A DNA stretch of 64,000 nucleotides from Sphingobium sp. 66-54 (GTDB lineage Bacteria; Pseudomonadota; Alphaproteobacteria; Sphingomonadales; Sphingomonadaceae): NCBI GenBank assembly GCA_001899715.1, contig MKWI01000031.1, positions 1-64,000 of the forward strand, written 5' to 3'. Below, piece after piece: positions 32,047-40,549 of the stretch. Position 1 is the first letter of the stretch. Every line of letters begins with the position of its first letter. Below the pieces are notes generated by a model. That model was not told where the DNA came from and did not search any database. It saw nothing but the letters and a program-made list of their open reading frames with translations. Position numbers and translations under genes: made by a program.

Positions 32047-33753
32047 TCAGCCCTTGGCCTTGAGCGCCTCGCCCAGAATGTCGCCCAGCGATGCGCCGCT
32101 GTCCGACGAGCCATATTGCGCAACCGCTTGCTTCTCCTCGGCGATTTGAAGCGCCTTGACCGAGAAGTTCGGCTTCTTGGAACGATCGAAGCCGATCACC
32201 ATCGCGTCGAACTTCTGGCCGACCTGGAAGCGGTCCGGACGCTGCTCGTCGCGGTCGCGGCCCAGGTCGCTGCGCTTGATGAAGCCGGTGACGCCATCGT
32301 CGCCCGCCTGCACCTCAAGCCCGCCGTCACGCACTTCGAGCACGGTGACGGTGACGGTCTCGTTCTTCTGGAGACCGCTGCTGCCCGAACGGCCCACGCC
32401 GACTGCCGGCGCGCCCTTCTCAAGCTGCTTCATGCCGAGGCTGATGCGCTCCTTCTCGACGTCCACGTCGAGCACGATGGCGGTGACGGTCTCGCCCTTG
32501 CGGTGCAGGTTGAGCGCGTCCTCGCCGGAGATGCCCCAGGCGATGTCCGACATGTGGACCATGCCGTCCACGTCGCCGTCCAAGCCGATGAACAGGCCGA
32601 ACTCGGTGGCGTTCTTGACTTCGCCCTCGACCTGGCTGCCGACCGGGTGACGCTCCGCGAAGCTCTCCCACGGGTTGGACTGAGCCTGCTTGAGGCCCAG
32701 GCTGATGCGGCGCTTCTCGGCGTCCACTTCCAGCACGAGCACGTCGACTTCCTGGCTGGTCGAGACGATTTTGCCGGGGTGGACGTTCTTCTTGGTCCAG
32801 CTCATCTCGGAGACGTGGACAAGGCCCTCGATGCCCGGCTCCAGTTCCACGAAGGCACCATATTCGGTGATGTTCGTGACGCGGCCGGTCAGCTTGGCAC
32901 CAACCGGATACTTGGCCGATGCGCCCTCCCACGGATCGCTCTCAAGCTGCTTCATGCCGAGGCTGATGCGCTGCGTGTCGCGATTGATGCGGATGATCTG
33001 CACGCGGACGGTATCGCCGATGTTGATCATCTCGCTCGGGTGGTTGATCCGCTTGTAGCTGAGATCGGTGACGTGCAGCAGGCCGTCGATGCCGCCCAAG
33101 TCGACGAACGCACCGTAATCGGTGATGTTCTTGACCACGCCGTCGATGATCTGACCTTCCGACAGGGTCTGGATGAGGCCGCTGCGCTGCTCGGCGCGGG
33201 TTTCTTCCAGAATGGCGCGGCGCGACACGACGATGTTGCCGCGGCGGCGATCCATCTTGAGGATCTGGAAGGGCTGCGGAATGTCCATGAGCGGGGTGAC
33301 GTCGCGGACGGGGCGGATATCCACCTGGCTGCCGGGGAGGAACGCCACGGCGCCGTCCAGATCGACGGTGAAGCCGCCCTTGACGCGGCCGAAGATGACG
33401 CCCTCGACGCGGCTGTTCTCGGCAAACTCGGATTCCAGCTTGTCCCACGCGGCTTCGCGGCGGGCGCGATCGCGGCTCAGCATGGCCTCGCCGTTGCTGT
33501 TCTCGACGCGGTCGACATAAACCTCGACCTCGTCACCGACCTTCAGGTCGGCCTTCTGGCCCGGCGCGGCGAACTCGCGCAGCGGCACGCGGCCTTCGCT
33601 CTTGAGGCCGACGTCGATGACGGCAAGATCGTTTTCGATTGCGGTGACGGTGCCCTTGACCACGCGGCCTTCGAAGCCGCCCTCGGCACCGCCGAGTGAT
33701 TCATTGAGGAGCGACGCGAAATCGTCGCGGGAGGGAAATGCCGTTGAGGCCAT
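32047..33753 (-). CDS. rpsA: 30S ribosomal protein S1
   Basis: 568 residues with six S1 RNA-binding domains. The first two are divergent and ribosome-contacting (KGTVTAIENDLAVIDVGLKS; EGVIFGRVKGGFTVDLDGAV). The next three are close copies (GVVKNITDYGAFVDLGGIDG; GRVTNITEYGAFVELEPG; GEVKNATEFGLFIGLDGDV), and the sixth, with VTVLEVRDGGLEVQAG, is degenerate. It recruits mRNA to the 30S subunit. The ATG at 33753 follows AAGGAACC; an upstream start would add 31 unrelated residues. It follows cmk with a terminator-like hairpin between. Confidence 0.98.
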   Translation of the reverse strand: MASTAFPSRDDFASLLNESLGGAEGGFEGRVVKGTVTAIENDLAVIDVGLKSEGRVPLREFAAPGQKADLKVGDEVEVYVDRVENSNGEAMLSRDRARREAAWDKLESEFAENSRVEGVIFGRVKGGFTVDLDGAVAFLPGSQVDIRPVRDVTPLMDIPQPFQILKMDRRRGNIVVSRRAILEETRAEQRSGLIQTLSEGQIIDGVVKNITDYGAFVDLGGIDGLLHVTDLSYKRINHPSEMINIGDTVRVQIIRINRDTQRISLGMKQLESDPWEGASAKYPVGAKLTGRVTNITEYGAFVELEPGIEGLVHVSEMSWTKKNVHPGKIVSTSQEVDVLVLEVDAEKRRISLGLKQAQSNPWESFAERHPVGSQVEGEVKNATEFGLFIGLDGDVDGMVHMSDIAWGISGEDALNLHRKGETVTAIVLDVDVEKERISLGMKQLEKGAPAVGVGRSGSSGLQKNETVTVTVLEVRDGGLEVQAGDDGVTGFIKRSDLGRDRDEQRPDRFQVGQKFDAMVIGFDRSKKPNFSVKALQIAEEKQAVAQYGSSDSGASLGDILGEALKAKG

Positions 33754-33891
33754 AAAATAAGGTTCCTTCGAATCGTTGCTGGCCAGCCGGTTGTCTCCGG
33801 CGGTCTTTGGCCAAACCGCCTGCGGGGCCGCATGCCCGGCAGACATTCCGCGCGCAATATACCAGCAGAACGCCCTTCATGGAAAAGCAAA

Positions 33892-33918
33892 AGGGCGCTT
33901 CGCCGCGCGAAGCGCCTT
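33892..33918 (-). terminator. terminator between cmk and rpsA
   Basis: An 11-bp stem (GCGCTTCG pairing with CGAAGCGC, extended by three flanking pairs) with a 5-nt loop, 14 nt past the cmk stop. On the minus strand it is followed by CTTTTGCTTTT, a good T tract. It suggests rpsA has its own promoter inside the 180-bp gap. Confidence 0.75.
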
Positions 33919-33931
33919 GCACAGCCGCCTG

Positions 33932-34546
33932 TCAGCGGCTCTCCAAGCGTGCGTTCACCAGCGCAATCGCGCGTTGAACGGCCGCGCCTATACTCAAATC
34001 GCTGGTATCGAGCAAGTCCGCGTCGTCCGCTTGTTTGAGCGGAGCGGCCGCGCGCCCGGCATCGCGGGCGTCGCGCGCGGCAATATCGGCGGCGATGCTT
34101 TCGATTGTCGTGCCGGGCAATTCGGCATGGCGACGGCGTGCCCGCTCCGCCAGGCTGGCGGTGACGAACAGCTTGGCGTCCGCATCGGGCACGATCACCG
34201 TGCCGATATCGCGCCCGTCCAGCACTGCCCCGCCGGGCTGGCGGGCGAAGGCGCGCTGCCGCTCCAACAGTGCCGCGCGCACCTGCGGATGGCGCGAGAC
34301 CCGGCTGGCGAGTGGCCCCGCTTCCTCCGAGCGCAGTGCCGGATCGTCGAGCAGGCTGTCGGCGAAGACGCAGCCGGCGAGCGCATCGGCCGGATCGTCC
34401 GGGTTGTCCCCGGCGCGCGCCACCGTGATGCCCACCGCGCGATAAAGCAGCCCGGTGTCGAGATGCGGCAGCCCATAATGGGCGGCCAGTGCGCGGGCGA
34501 TGGTGCCCTTGCCGGACGCGGCCGGCCCGTCGACGGCGATAATCAT
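33932..34546 (-). CDS. cmk: cytidylate kinase
   Basis: 204 residues, phosphorylating CMP/dCMP. P-loop GPAASGKGT near the N-terminus, NMP-binding [32 protein letters not shown] with the conserved Arg-Asp, and [12 protein letters not shown]. The ATG at 34546 overlaps the upstream gene's stop by 4 bp (ATGA). aroA-(168-residue gene)-cmk forms one tightly overlapping unit; aroA-cmk-rpsA is a classical bacterial order. Confidence 0.96.
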   Translation of the reverse strand: MIIAVDGPAASGKGTIARALAAHYGLPHLDTGLLYRAVGITVARAGDNPDDPADALAGCVFADSLLDDPALRSEEAGPLASRVSRHPQVRAALLERQRAFARQPGGAVLDGRDIGTVIVPDADAKLFVTASLAERARRRHAELPGTTIESIAADIAARDARDAGRAAAPLKQADDADLLDTSDLSIGAAVQRAIALVNARLESR

Positions 34547-35049
34547 GGAGCGGCGTATCCCACGAACCGTGCTTCGATGAGCTTGCCGGCGGCGTCGAAC
34601 GTAATCGTCACGCTGCCCGGCTTCAGCGGCGCGCGGCACGTCACGGGCGAGGGGGTCCCCGCTGGCCCCGAGCAATCGAACGGGGCGCCGCGCATGAAGC
34701 GCTGCACGGCCGCCATGACCAGCGCCCTGTCACGCGCCTGCCCGATCCCCAGCGCGGGGATGGCCTTCCAGACATAGTCGGACGCACGGACCGTCTTGGC
34801 GACGAGATAGCGGCGGTCCGCACTCTCACCCGCGAAGCTGTAGCGCACGCCGTCCTTGTCGACCCAATCGCAGGTCCCGCCACAAGCCGGCTGCCGATCC
34901 TCCTTGAGGCGCGGGCGTGCCACGATCAGCGGCGTGTTGATCGCGATCATCGAAAAGCTGCGGTCGATGCGCGCCTGATCCGCCGACGGCAGATACAGGT
35001 GCGGCAGCGGCGCTGCACTGGCCTGCGCGATCGACGCGAGCCAGATCAC
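34543..35049 (-). CDS. small exported protein of the aroA-cmk operon, unknown
   Basis: 168 residues. A short hydrophobic N-terminus ([16 protein letters not shown]) looks like a truncated signal peptide with cleavage at ASA-AP. Four Cys ([30 protein letters not shown]) fit disulfides in the periplasm. No catalytic motif is recognised. The start is GTG, overlapping the aroA stop as GTGA, and its own stop overlaps cmk as ATGA, so translation is coupled through all three genes. Confidence 0.8.
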   Translation of the reverse strand: MIWLASIAQASAAPLPHLYLPSADQARIDRSFSMIAINTPLIVARPRLKEDRQPACGGTCDWVDKDGVRYSFAGESADRRYLVAKTVRASDYVWKAIPALGIGQARDRALVMAAVQRFMRGAPFDCSGPAGTPSPVTCRAPLKPGSVTITFDAAGKLIEARFVGYAAP

Positions 35050-36386
35050 GCGTCGCCCCGCAGGCCGGCGATCATCTCCGCAAAGCCGGGAAAGCTGGTG
35101 GCAACGGGGCTCATGTCGTCGATGAGGAGCCCGCCACGCGTATGCAGCCCCGCCACTGCGAAGCTCATCGCGATGCGGTGGTCCAGTTCCGCAGCGATGG
35201 TCGGGCGGTCGTTCCCGCCGCCAAGCGGCTCGCCGTCCGTGCCGGTGATGATGAGCCCGTCCGCCTGCTCCTCCACCCGCGCGCCGATGCGGGCAAGGCC
35301 CTGCGCCATCAGGGCGAGGCGATCCGATTCCTTGACGCGCAGCTCGTCGAGACCGCTGGTGCGGGTAACGCCCTTGGCATGCGCGGCGGCGACGAAGAAG
35401 ATCGGAAATTCGTCGATCATGCTCGGCGCCATCTCCGGCGGCACCTCGATGCCGGTAAGCTGGCTGTGGCGCACCACCAGATCGGCGACCGGTTCACCGC
35501 CCACCTCGCGTTCGTTGGTGATGGTAAGGTCCGCGCCCATCGCGCGCAGCATCTCGAACAGGCCGGCGCGCGTCGGGTTCATGCCGACATTGGTGACGGT
35601 CACGTCCGAGCCGGGCGTGATCAGCGCGGCGACGATGGGGAAGGCGGCCGACGAGGGATCGCCCGGCACCGCCAGCACCTGTGGCCTCAGATCGGCCTCG
35701 CCGGTGATGGAGATGAGTCGCGTGCCGTCCGCCTCTCTCTCGACCGTGATCCGCGCACCGAAGCCCTTGAGCATGCGCTCGCTATGGTCGCGCGTCGGCA
35801 CCGGCTCGATGACGCGGGTGGTGCCCGGTGTATTGAGGCCGGCGAGCAGCACCGCCGACTTCACCTGCGCGGAGGCGACCGGCAGGCGGTATTCGATCGG
35901 CACCGCCGGCACGATCCCGCGCATGGTGAGTGGCAGGCGTCCGCCCGGCGCGGTGGTGAATTCCGCGCCCATCAGTCCCAGCGGAGTCGTTACCCGCCCC
36001 ATCGGCCGGCGGGAGAGGGACGCATCGCCGGTGAAGGTCGCCGTCACCGCATGGCTGGCTAGCAGGCCCATGAGCAGCCGTGTCGAGGTGCCGCTATTGC
36101 CCATCTCCAGCGCGGTTTCCGGCTGGGTGAGGGCGCCCACGCCAACGCCATGGATGCGCCATGTCCCGTCGCTTCCGCGCTGGACATCGGCGCCCAGCGC
36201 GCGCATCGCTGCGGCCGTGGCCAGCACATCCTCCCCCTCCAGCAGGCCGGAGATCCGGCTCTCGCCCACCGCCAGCGCGGAAAGCATCAGCGAGCGGTGG
36301 GAGATGCTCTTGTCGCCCGGCACGGCCACCGTGCCGCGCAACGGACCGCCAGGCTCGAAGAGCATGTTGCGCGCAATATCGGTCAT
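35046..36386 (-). CDS. aroA: EPSP synthase (3-phosphoshikimate 1-carboxyvinyltransferase), class II
   Basis: 446 residues, shikimate pathway. GDKSISHRSLMLSALAVGES binds shikimate-3-phosphate; GDASLSRRPMGRV, LPVASAQVKSAVLLAGLNTPG, AFPIVAALITPGSDVTVTNV and ELRVKESDRLALMAQGL follow the CP4-like class II pattern more closely than E. coli AroA. The inhibitor-site loop reads GNSGTSTR, so the residue aligned with the glyphosate-insensitivity Ala of CP4 is Gly here. The ATG at 36386 (TDIARNMLFEPGG) starts the conserved region; the ORF's upstream extension is not supported. Confidence 0.96.
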   Translation of the reverse strand: MTDIARNMLFEPGGPLRGTVAVPGDKSISHRSLMLSALAVGESRISGLLEGEDVLATAAAMRALGADVQRGSDGTWRIHGVGVGALTQPETALEMGNSGTSTRLLMGLLASHAVTATFTGDASLSRRPMGRVTTPLGLMGAEFTTAPGGRLPLTMRGIVPAVPIEYRLPVASAQVKSAVLLAGLNTPGTTRVIEPVPTRDHSERMLKGFGARITVEREADGTRLISITGEADLRPQVLAVPGDPSSAAFPIVAALITPGSDVTVTNVGMNPTRAGLFEMLRAMGADLTITNEREVGGEPVADLVVRHSQLTGIEVPPEMAPSMIDEFPIFFVAAAHAKGVTRTSGLDELRVKESDRLALMAQGLARIGARVEEQADGLIITGTDGEPLGGGNDRPTIAAELDHRIAMSFAVAGLHTRGGLLIDDMSPVATSFPGFAEMIAGLRGDA

Positions 36387-36562
36387 CGTCTCCAGATCCG
36401 GGAAAGAAGGCGCGGCCGGCTTCTGCGCGGCCCCGCGAACGAAAAAAATGCGGAGGGCTTTTGACAGTGCCCGTTCGCTATGGCAAGGCGCCCGACACTT
36501 TGCGGCAGGGGTGCCTGTCTGCATCCATTATCATTTCATCGGAAGAAGGACAGAGGCGGCAC

Positions 36563-36889
36563 ATGGTGAAGCCTGAATGGGGAACGAAGCGGACCTGCCC
36601 CAAATGCGCAACGCGCTTCTACGACCTCGGCAATGACGAGCCGGTGACATGCATCGCATGCGGCAACGTGTGGACGCCCGAGCCGGTGCTCAAGTCCAAG
36701 CAGCCGCTGCCGTTTGAGGAGGCGCCCAAGCAGACCGCGACCGCGGAGGCCGAAACCACGGCGGACGACGATCTGGATATCGACGTGGACGTGGACGATG
36801 CCGAGGGCTCGCCGGACAATGATGTCGATCTCGGTGGCGACGACGATCTCGGTGTCGCGGCCAGCGAAGGCGACGAGGACGAGAACTGA
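36563..36889 (+). CDS. TIGR02300 (FYDLN acid) family protein
   Basis: 108 residues. MVKPEWGTKRTCPKCATRFY, then DLGNDEPVTC and IACGNVWTPE form a small zinc-ribbon (two CxxC pairs). It is followed by a linker and a very acidic Asp/Glu tail (DDDLDIDVDVDDAEG; GDEDEN). The family is restricted mainly to alphaproteobacteria and has no established function. Divergent from aroA. The ATG at 36563 is preceded by AGAGGCGGC. Confidence 0.9.
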   Translation: MVKPEWGTKRTCPKCATRFYDLGNDEPVTCIACGNVWTPEPVLKSKQPLPFEEAPKQTATAEAETTADDDLDIDVDVDDAEGSPDNDVDLGGDDDLGVAASEGDEDEN

Positions 36890-36925
36890 GCGCCGCTTCG
36901 AATATTGTTTGAAATTGGACTTGCA

Positions 36926-36960
36926 GCAGGGCGAGTGCTGACATAAGAGCAGCGCCCTGC
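36926..36960 (+). terminator. hairpin downstream of TIGR02300 gene
   Basis: GCAGGGCG pairs with CGCCCTGC, with an inner TGCT/AGCA stem, 36 nt past the stop codon. No T tract follows, so termination is not certain. Confidence 0.45.
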
Positions 36961-36992
36961 GCCGGGGCGGGACCCTCCGTCCGGTGATTTTC

Positions 36993-37068
36993 GGGGCCGT
37001 AGCTCAGCTGGGAGAGCGCTACACTGGCAGTGTAGAGGTCAGGGGTTCGATCCCCCTCGGCTCCACCA
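36993..37068 (+). tRNA. tRNA-Ala(GGC)
   Basis: Acceptor GGGGCCG/CGGCTCC, anticodon stem CTACA/TGTAG around loop CTGGCAG (anticodon GGC), T arm AGGGG TTCGATC CCCCT, encoded CCA. Confidence 0.97.
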
Positions 37069-37589
37069 TTTCCTGAAGATTAGTGAGCGGCCCGGAGGCC
37101 GGGCATGGCGCCTCGGTCGCCTGCTCGCGGCATCCGCGGTTCTGCTTAATTCAGATCGAGCCATGCCGCACTCCTGAAGGCAGGACGTCAGAGCTTATGA
37201 GCGGTCCCGTCTTGGGGCCTCCTGCCTTCGCAGGAGCACCGCTTCCATCTCATGCGGACGAACTTCAGGACAACACGGCGAGGCCGTAGAGTCCGATCCC
37301 TCCCGTCCGTGCACGCACCCGATGCGGATGGAATGCTTCCATCATAACCCGCTTTGCGGGGAGGACCGGAGTGAGAATCGTTCTTCCACAACCGCATGAT
37401 CCGCCTCGCCCCGTAGTGGGCTTGCAGGCATTCACCACCTCGCACGCTCCGATCATCCGACCCGTCCGAAGGAAGTTCATCAATCGGCGAGAACTTCCGC
37501 ATTTTTTCGTTGGCAAGGCAAAAACCCCATGCTAACGGCGCCCCTCCAGACGGAACACAGCGCCAAGCGCGCTGCCCCATCGCCAGTGT
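37069..37589. other. 520-bp gene-free region between two tRNA genes
   Basis: No gene is supported: the longest open frame (minus strand, 37188-37580) has no recognisable start site or composition. Two short hairpins are visible: CTCCTGC/GCAGGAG near 37217-37235 and CCCGC/GCGGG near 37352-37365. They resemble dispersed sphingomonad intergenic palindromes. The tRNA-Lys promoter should lie at its right end. Confidence 0.5.
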
Positions 37590-37665
<76 letters not shown>

Positions 37666-37699
37666 CTTTTCACCAGCAAAACCAAACACTTAGCGAAGG

Positions 37700-37760
37700 T
37701 CTAGCGCGAGGGCGCAGGTCGCGCCCGTAAGCGCTCTAGCGTATTTCTAGCCGCTCTAGC
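37700..37760 (+). promoter_or_regulatory. left-end integrase arm-type sites (candidate)
   Basis: Four exact TCTAGC hexamers at 37700, 37735, 37746 and 37755 within 61 bp, directly after attL. A 17-bp string, tctagcgtatttctagc (37735-37751), recurs exactly at the other end of the element (45742-45758). Clustered short direct repeats inside both ends are the normal arrangement of tyrosine-recombinase arm sites. A stem-loop (AGCACCC/GGGTGCT) lies just after, near 37770-37800. Confidence 0.6.
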
Positions 37761-37911
37761 TGCTCATAGCAGCACCCCACGCCCGAAGGCGCAGGGTGCT
37801 GGCAGCGTCAGGCGGGAGGAAACCCGTCCCCGCTGCTGGCCCCGATGTTGATGGCGGGGGTCGGTGGCCTTGACCCCGGCGCGGCGAGCAAAATGGAACC
37901 CCCGCGCTAAC

Positions 37912-38277
37912 TCATCTCGTAAATCGGTCTTCGTCTCCCCTACATCCCTCCGTGCCGCTGCACAGGCGCAGACGCAGCACGTCCTCAGAGAAAAATGGGC
38001 GACGGCACTTGAGGCAGCGGTGCCAGCCTACCCTCCTGACCACACGGCCCGGAATGTCCATGTCCGTCACCGGCTCCCGGCGCACGCAACCGTCGAACGG
38101 CCAAGCGTCAGGTTCGATGATACCGATAGCGGCAGCCTGCCCCTTCATGCGGAGCGGGGTATAGGGCGCGTCACGCGGCGGTGCGGGCCTGCGCGGCTTG
38201 GGTTGCTTGGGCGCTGGCTGCTGATGGTCGCGCTCGCGCCATGCTACCAGCCACGCGGGTTCACCGTCAGCGTGCAT
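37912..38277 (-). CDS. island gene: C-terminal zinc-finger protein, unknown
   Basis: 121 residues. The N-terminal half is Pro/Arg-rich (QQPAPKQPKPRRPAPPRDAP). The C-terminus holds a likely zinc knuckle, RCLKCRRPFFSEDVLRLRLC followed by SGTEGC: C-x2-C, then C and C at plausible spacing. Such fingers occur in small phage proteins and may bind DNA or RNA. The ATG at 38277 overlaps the previous gene by 11 bp (stop TGA inside). Last gene of the six-gene operon and nearest to attL. Confidence 0.65.
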   Translation of the reverse strand: MHADGEPAWLVAWRERDHQQPAPKQPKPRRPAPPRDAPYTPLRMKGQAAAIGIIEPDAWPFDGCVRREPVTDMDIPGRVVRRVGWHRCLKCRRPFFSEDVLRLRLCSGTEGCRGDEDRFTR

Positions 38278-38497
38278 ATGCGCCGCTCCATGTCCCGTCG
38301 CGCTCCCATGCTCGCAGGGCAGCAACGACCGCCACCATGTCCCGCCGGTCCAGCGCCCCGCTTTGAATGCCGGGGAGCACCTCGTGCTCAACCCATGCAT
38401 CAAACGACCCGAACAGAAGCACGAACGGGGATGGTCTCGGCTTCTCCGCTTCCTCTATCCGCTTGATGCGGCGTTGAAGGGCGCGGATGCCTGCCAT
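38267..38497 (-). CDS. island gene: small helical protein, unknown
   Basis: 76 residues: MAGIRALQRRIKRIEEAEKP is a basic amphipathic helix, followed by SPFVLLFGSFDAWVEHEVL and a short acidic/basic tail. No family recognised. It starts 6 nt after the preceding gene and overlaps the next by 11 bp, which argues that it is translated as part of the operon. Confidence 0.6.
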   Translation of the reverse strand: MAGIRALQRRIKRIEEAEKPRPSPFVLLFGSFDAWVEHEVLPGIQSGALDRRDMVAVVAALRAWERDGTWSGAYAR

Positions 38498-38502
38498 TGT
38501 GG

Positions 38503-38832
38503 TTATCGCAGTCCCAGATGGTAGCGAAGGTCAAAGGGCAGGTCCGGCGCACCGGGACGCGCTGCCACCGGGACCGGCACGGGTGGCGCGACGGGTTCAG
38601 GTTCGGGCATGACCACAGGTGCAGGCACGGGAACCGCCGTGCGCCCCATCGCGGCATAGATCGCAGGCGCGGCTTCAAGGAGCGCTTCACGCTCCAACCG
38701 CGCCAATGTCGCGTCGATTGCCATCTGCTCGCGCATGGTAGCGAAGTGACGCGGTGCCAGCATGGCGCGAATCTCCGCCCACTTGTCCCGCTCAATACGG
38801 CGGCGCTCCGCCAGCGAAATGTCAGCTTTCAT
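38503..38832 (-). CDS. island gene: coiled-coil and Pro-Val-rich protein, unknown
   Basis: 109 residues. The N-terminal 55 residues are charged and helical (AERRRIERDKWAEIRAML; MREQMAIDATLARLEREALL). The centre is a Pro/Val repeat (PVPAPVVMPEPEPVAPPVPV), and the end is FDLRYHLGLR. This looks like a structural or adaptor protein; not recognised. It overlaps the preceding gene by 11 bp. Confidence 0.6.
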   Translation of the reverse strand: MKADISLAERRRIERDKWAEIRAMLAPRHFATMREQMAIDATLARLEREALLEAAPAIYAAMGRTAVPVPAPVVMPEPEPVAPPVPVPVAARPGAPDLPFDLRYHLGLR

Positions 38833-39238
38833 AAGTCACCTTCAATTGGCGCAGAATGTCATAGGCGTCGGCGCGGACCCGCCAGTCGTCACAGTCCCGC
38901 ATCACCTCGCACATGCTTTGCACGATGCCGCGCCGCATCTCGCCGCGCTCCTGATCGGTCATGCGGGCGACAGCTTCACAGATGGGCAGGAAGCGGCTTG
39001 ACTCGCGCATGTCATCGCCATTGAGCGGAACGACATGGATGGGGTGCGCCATGACGTCCGCCATGCTGACCGCCCAATCCACCGCTGCCTGATATTCGGT
39101 GATCGGTTCGTATCGCAGGTGGCGCACTACACGCGCCCCCGCTTCGTCATATCCCAAGAGCGAGATGCGCACGAACACATCGTCGTCGCCAATAGCGTGG
39201 GCGTGGACGCGGTTCCGTTCGGTTTTGATGATCGTCAT
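38822..39238 (-). CDS. island gene: unknown, 138 residues
   Basis: Balanced soluble sequence starting MTIIKTERNRVHAHAIGDDD, then VFVRISLLGYDEAGARVVRH and a C-terminal helical part (RRGIVQSMCEVMRDCDDWRV). No motif recognised. Codon use and the overlap with the next gene support it as real. An 85-bp gap separates it from the preceding gene. Confidence 0.6.
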   Translation of the reverse strand: MTIIKTERNRVHAHAIGDDDVFVRISLLGYDEAGARVVRHLRYEPITEYQAAVDWAVSMADVMAHPIHVVPLNGDDMRESSRFLPICEAVARMTDQERGEMRRGIVQSMCEVMRDCDDWRVRADAYDILRQLKVTYES

Positions 39239-39323
39239 CGGGGTCTCCCCACTATGGGATTTTCAGTGCTGCCGGTCGCATCCGGCCTTTTTGCAAACGA
39301 CGCATATTTTGCCGTTTGCGCGC

Positions 39324-39812
39324 TCACCCCTGTTTCTCCTCAAGGGCGGCGATCCTCGCCTCCAGCTCCTCGTTCGCTCGGATGCTGCTCAAGCTGCTGA
39401 TGGCATCGACAATCTGCCTGCCAATGTCCGCAGGCACGGAGCCGTCTGCTATCGCGGCAATGACCTGCTCCACCTGCTGACTGACCGGGGCGGTGTGGTC
39501 AAAATCGAAAGCTACACGTTGCGACTGCGCCTTGATGCTCGGCATAATGCGGCTGAGAATAAGGCTTGCGCTGTTCGTATCGCCCTCCATCGCGCGCGAA
39601 ATGAGCATGTCCACGATACCGTCCGCGTTCTCCAACATGCGCTTGAGGAGGATGGTTTGAGCAGTGCTACCGGGTGGGCGACCAGCCGGGTTGGGACTTT
39701 TCATGCCTTTTACCCATTTTGGGTTCCCCGGCGGTCCCGGCATCGGCTTCGGCTCAGGCGGTGGGGCTGGCTGCCAGCCTTCGCGCCACGGAGGGGTAAG
39801 ATTTGGGTCCAT
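39324..39812 (-). CDS. island gene: DUF5681-like N-terminus, unknown
   Basis: 162 residues. WVKGMKSPNPAGRPPGS resembles the KGQSGNPAGRPKGS motif of DUF5681 proteins, which often lie beside phage terminase genes. It is preceded by a Pro-rich segment and followed by helices with many charged residues, ending ANEELEARIAALEEKQG, a likely coiled coil. It could be a small-terminase-like DNA-packaging factor, which would suit a satellite that borrows a helper phage's capsid. That is an inference from one motif. Confidence 0.6.
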   Translation of the reverse strand: MDPNLTPPWREGWQPAPPPEPKPMPGPPGNPKWVKGMKSPNPAGRPPGSTAQTILLKRMLENADGIVDMLISRAMEGDTNSASLILSRIMPSIKAQSQRVAFDFDHTAPVSQQVEQVIAAIADGSVPADIGRQIVDAISSLSSIRANEELEARIAALEEKQG

Positions 39813-39847
39813 GATAGAGCAGCCTCAAATCAATCTGGCGGGATGCA

Positions 39848-40549
39848 TCAAACGACGAAGGACTTTTCAGCCGCCGCCTTTGCTGCGCGGAGCTTCTGGA
39901 CCTTCTGCGCCTTCGCCCCGACCGCCTTCTCCATCTCGCCAAAGACGAGGCCGCCGCGCTCACCGAGCAGTTCAAGACCCGCCTTCGCCGCTCGCAGTTG
40001 CTTGGCAGCGCGAGGGTTCGCCTTCTCGTGATGCACGCGGAGCAGTGCCGTCTGCATTTCGGGGGTAAGACCGGACAGGTAGGCAGGCCCGCCAAGGCAC
40101 GCGCCCACCGTTCGGTTGTCGCCAGCCTCAATCGCCTTGCGGATGAACCCCATCCGCTCACCATCGCTCATGCCGCGCACGAAAGCCCGAATCTCGCCCG
40201 CCATAGCGCCAACGCCCTGCCCCTCGATGGGCTGGGACAGTTCAGCCTCAAGCCCTTCAATCACACGAGACAGTCCAGCGGTGGCACTGTCGAACCGCTT
40301 GGCAAGCTGTAGGGTCAGCTTATCAGCAAAATCCGCAGTGTGAATCAGGGCTGCGGCTTCGTTCCATGCCGGGTTCGTTTTGGACGCGGCGCTGGCGTCA
40401 TGGACGCGCCCGACCGCGATATACGCCTCGGTGAATGCGGAAACGGTCCCGGCAAGAATGCTTGAGGTATCGTCGTCGTATTCGGCAATCGCCTGCACCG
40501 TCTCAGGATGAAAAGACGGGGTGACGCGGGTGTCAATTTCATCGGCCAT
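39848..40549 (-). CDS. island gene: helical protein, unknown
   Basis: 233 residues, almost wholly alpha-helical: SILAGTVSAFTEAYIAVGRV, ADKLTLQLAKRFDSATAGLS, then a Lys/Ala-rich C-terminus (AKAQKVQKLRAAKAAAEKSF). Not recognised. First gene of the six-gene operon; a perfect 8-bp inverted repeat lies 10-37 bp before its ATG, a likely operator. Confidence 0.6.
   Translation of the reverse strand: MADEIDTRVTPSFHPETVQAIAEYDDDTSSILAGTVSAFTEAYIAVGRVHDASAASKTNPAWNEAAALIHTADFADKLTLQLAKRFDSATAGLSRVIEGLEAELSQPIEGQGVGAMAGEIRAFVRGMSDGERMGFIRKAIEAGDNRTVGACLGGPAYLSGLTPEMQTALLRVHHEKANPRAAKQLRAAKAGLELLGERGGLVFGEMEKAVGAKAQKVQKLRAAKAAAEKSFVV

Noticed and set aside
32020..33699. Open frame of 559 codons on the plus strand
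   Set aside because: Antisense to rpsA; repeats in it only mirror the S1 domains.
37188..37580. 130-codon frame in the gap before tRNA-Lys
   Set aside because: No ribosome-binding site, no recognisable domain, and it covers two intergenic palindromes.
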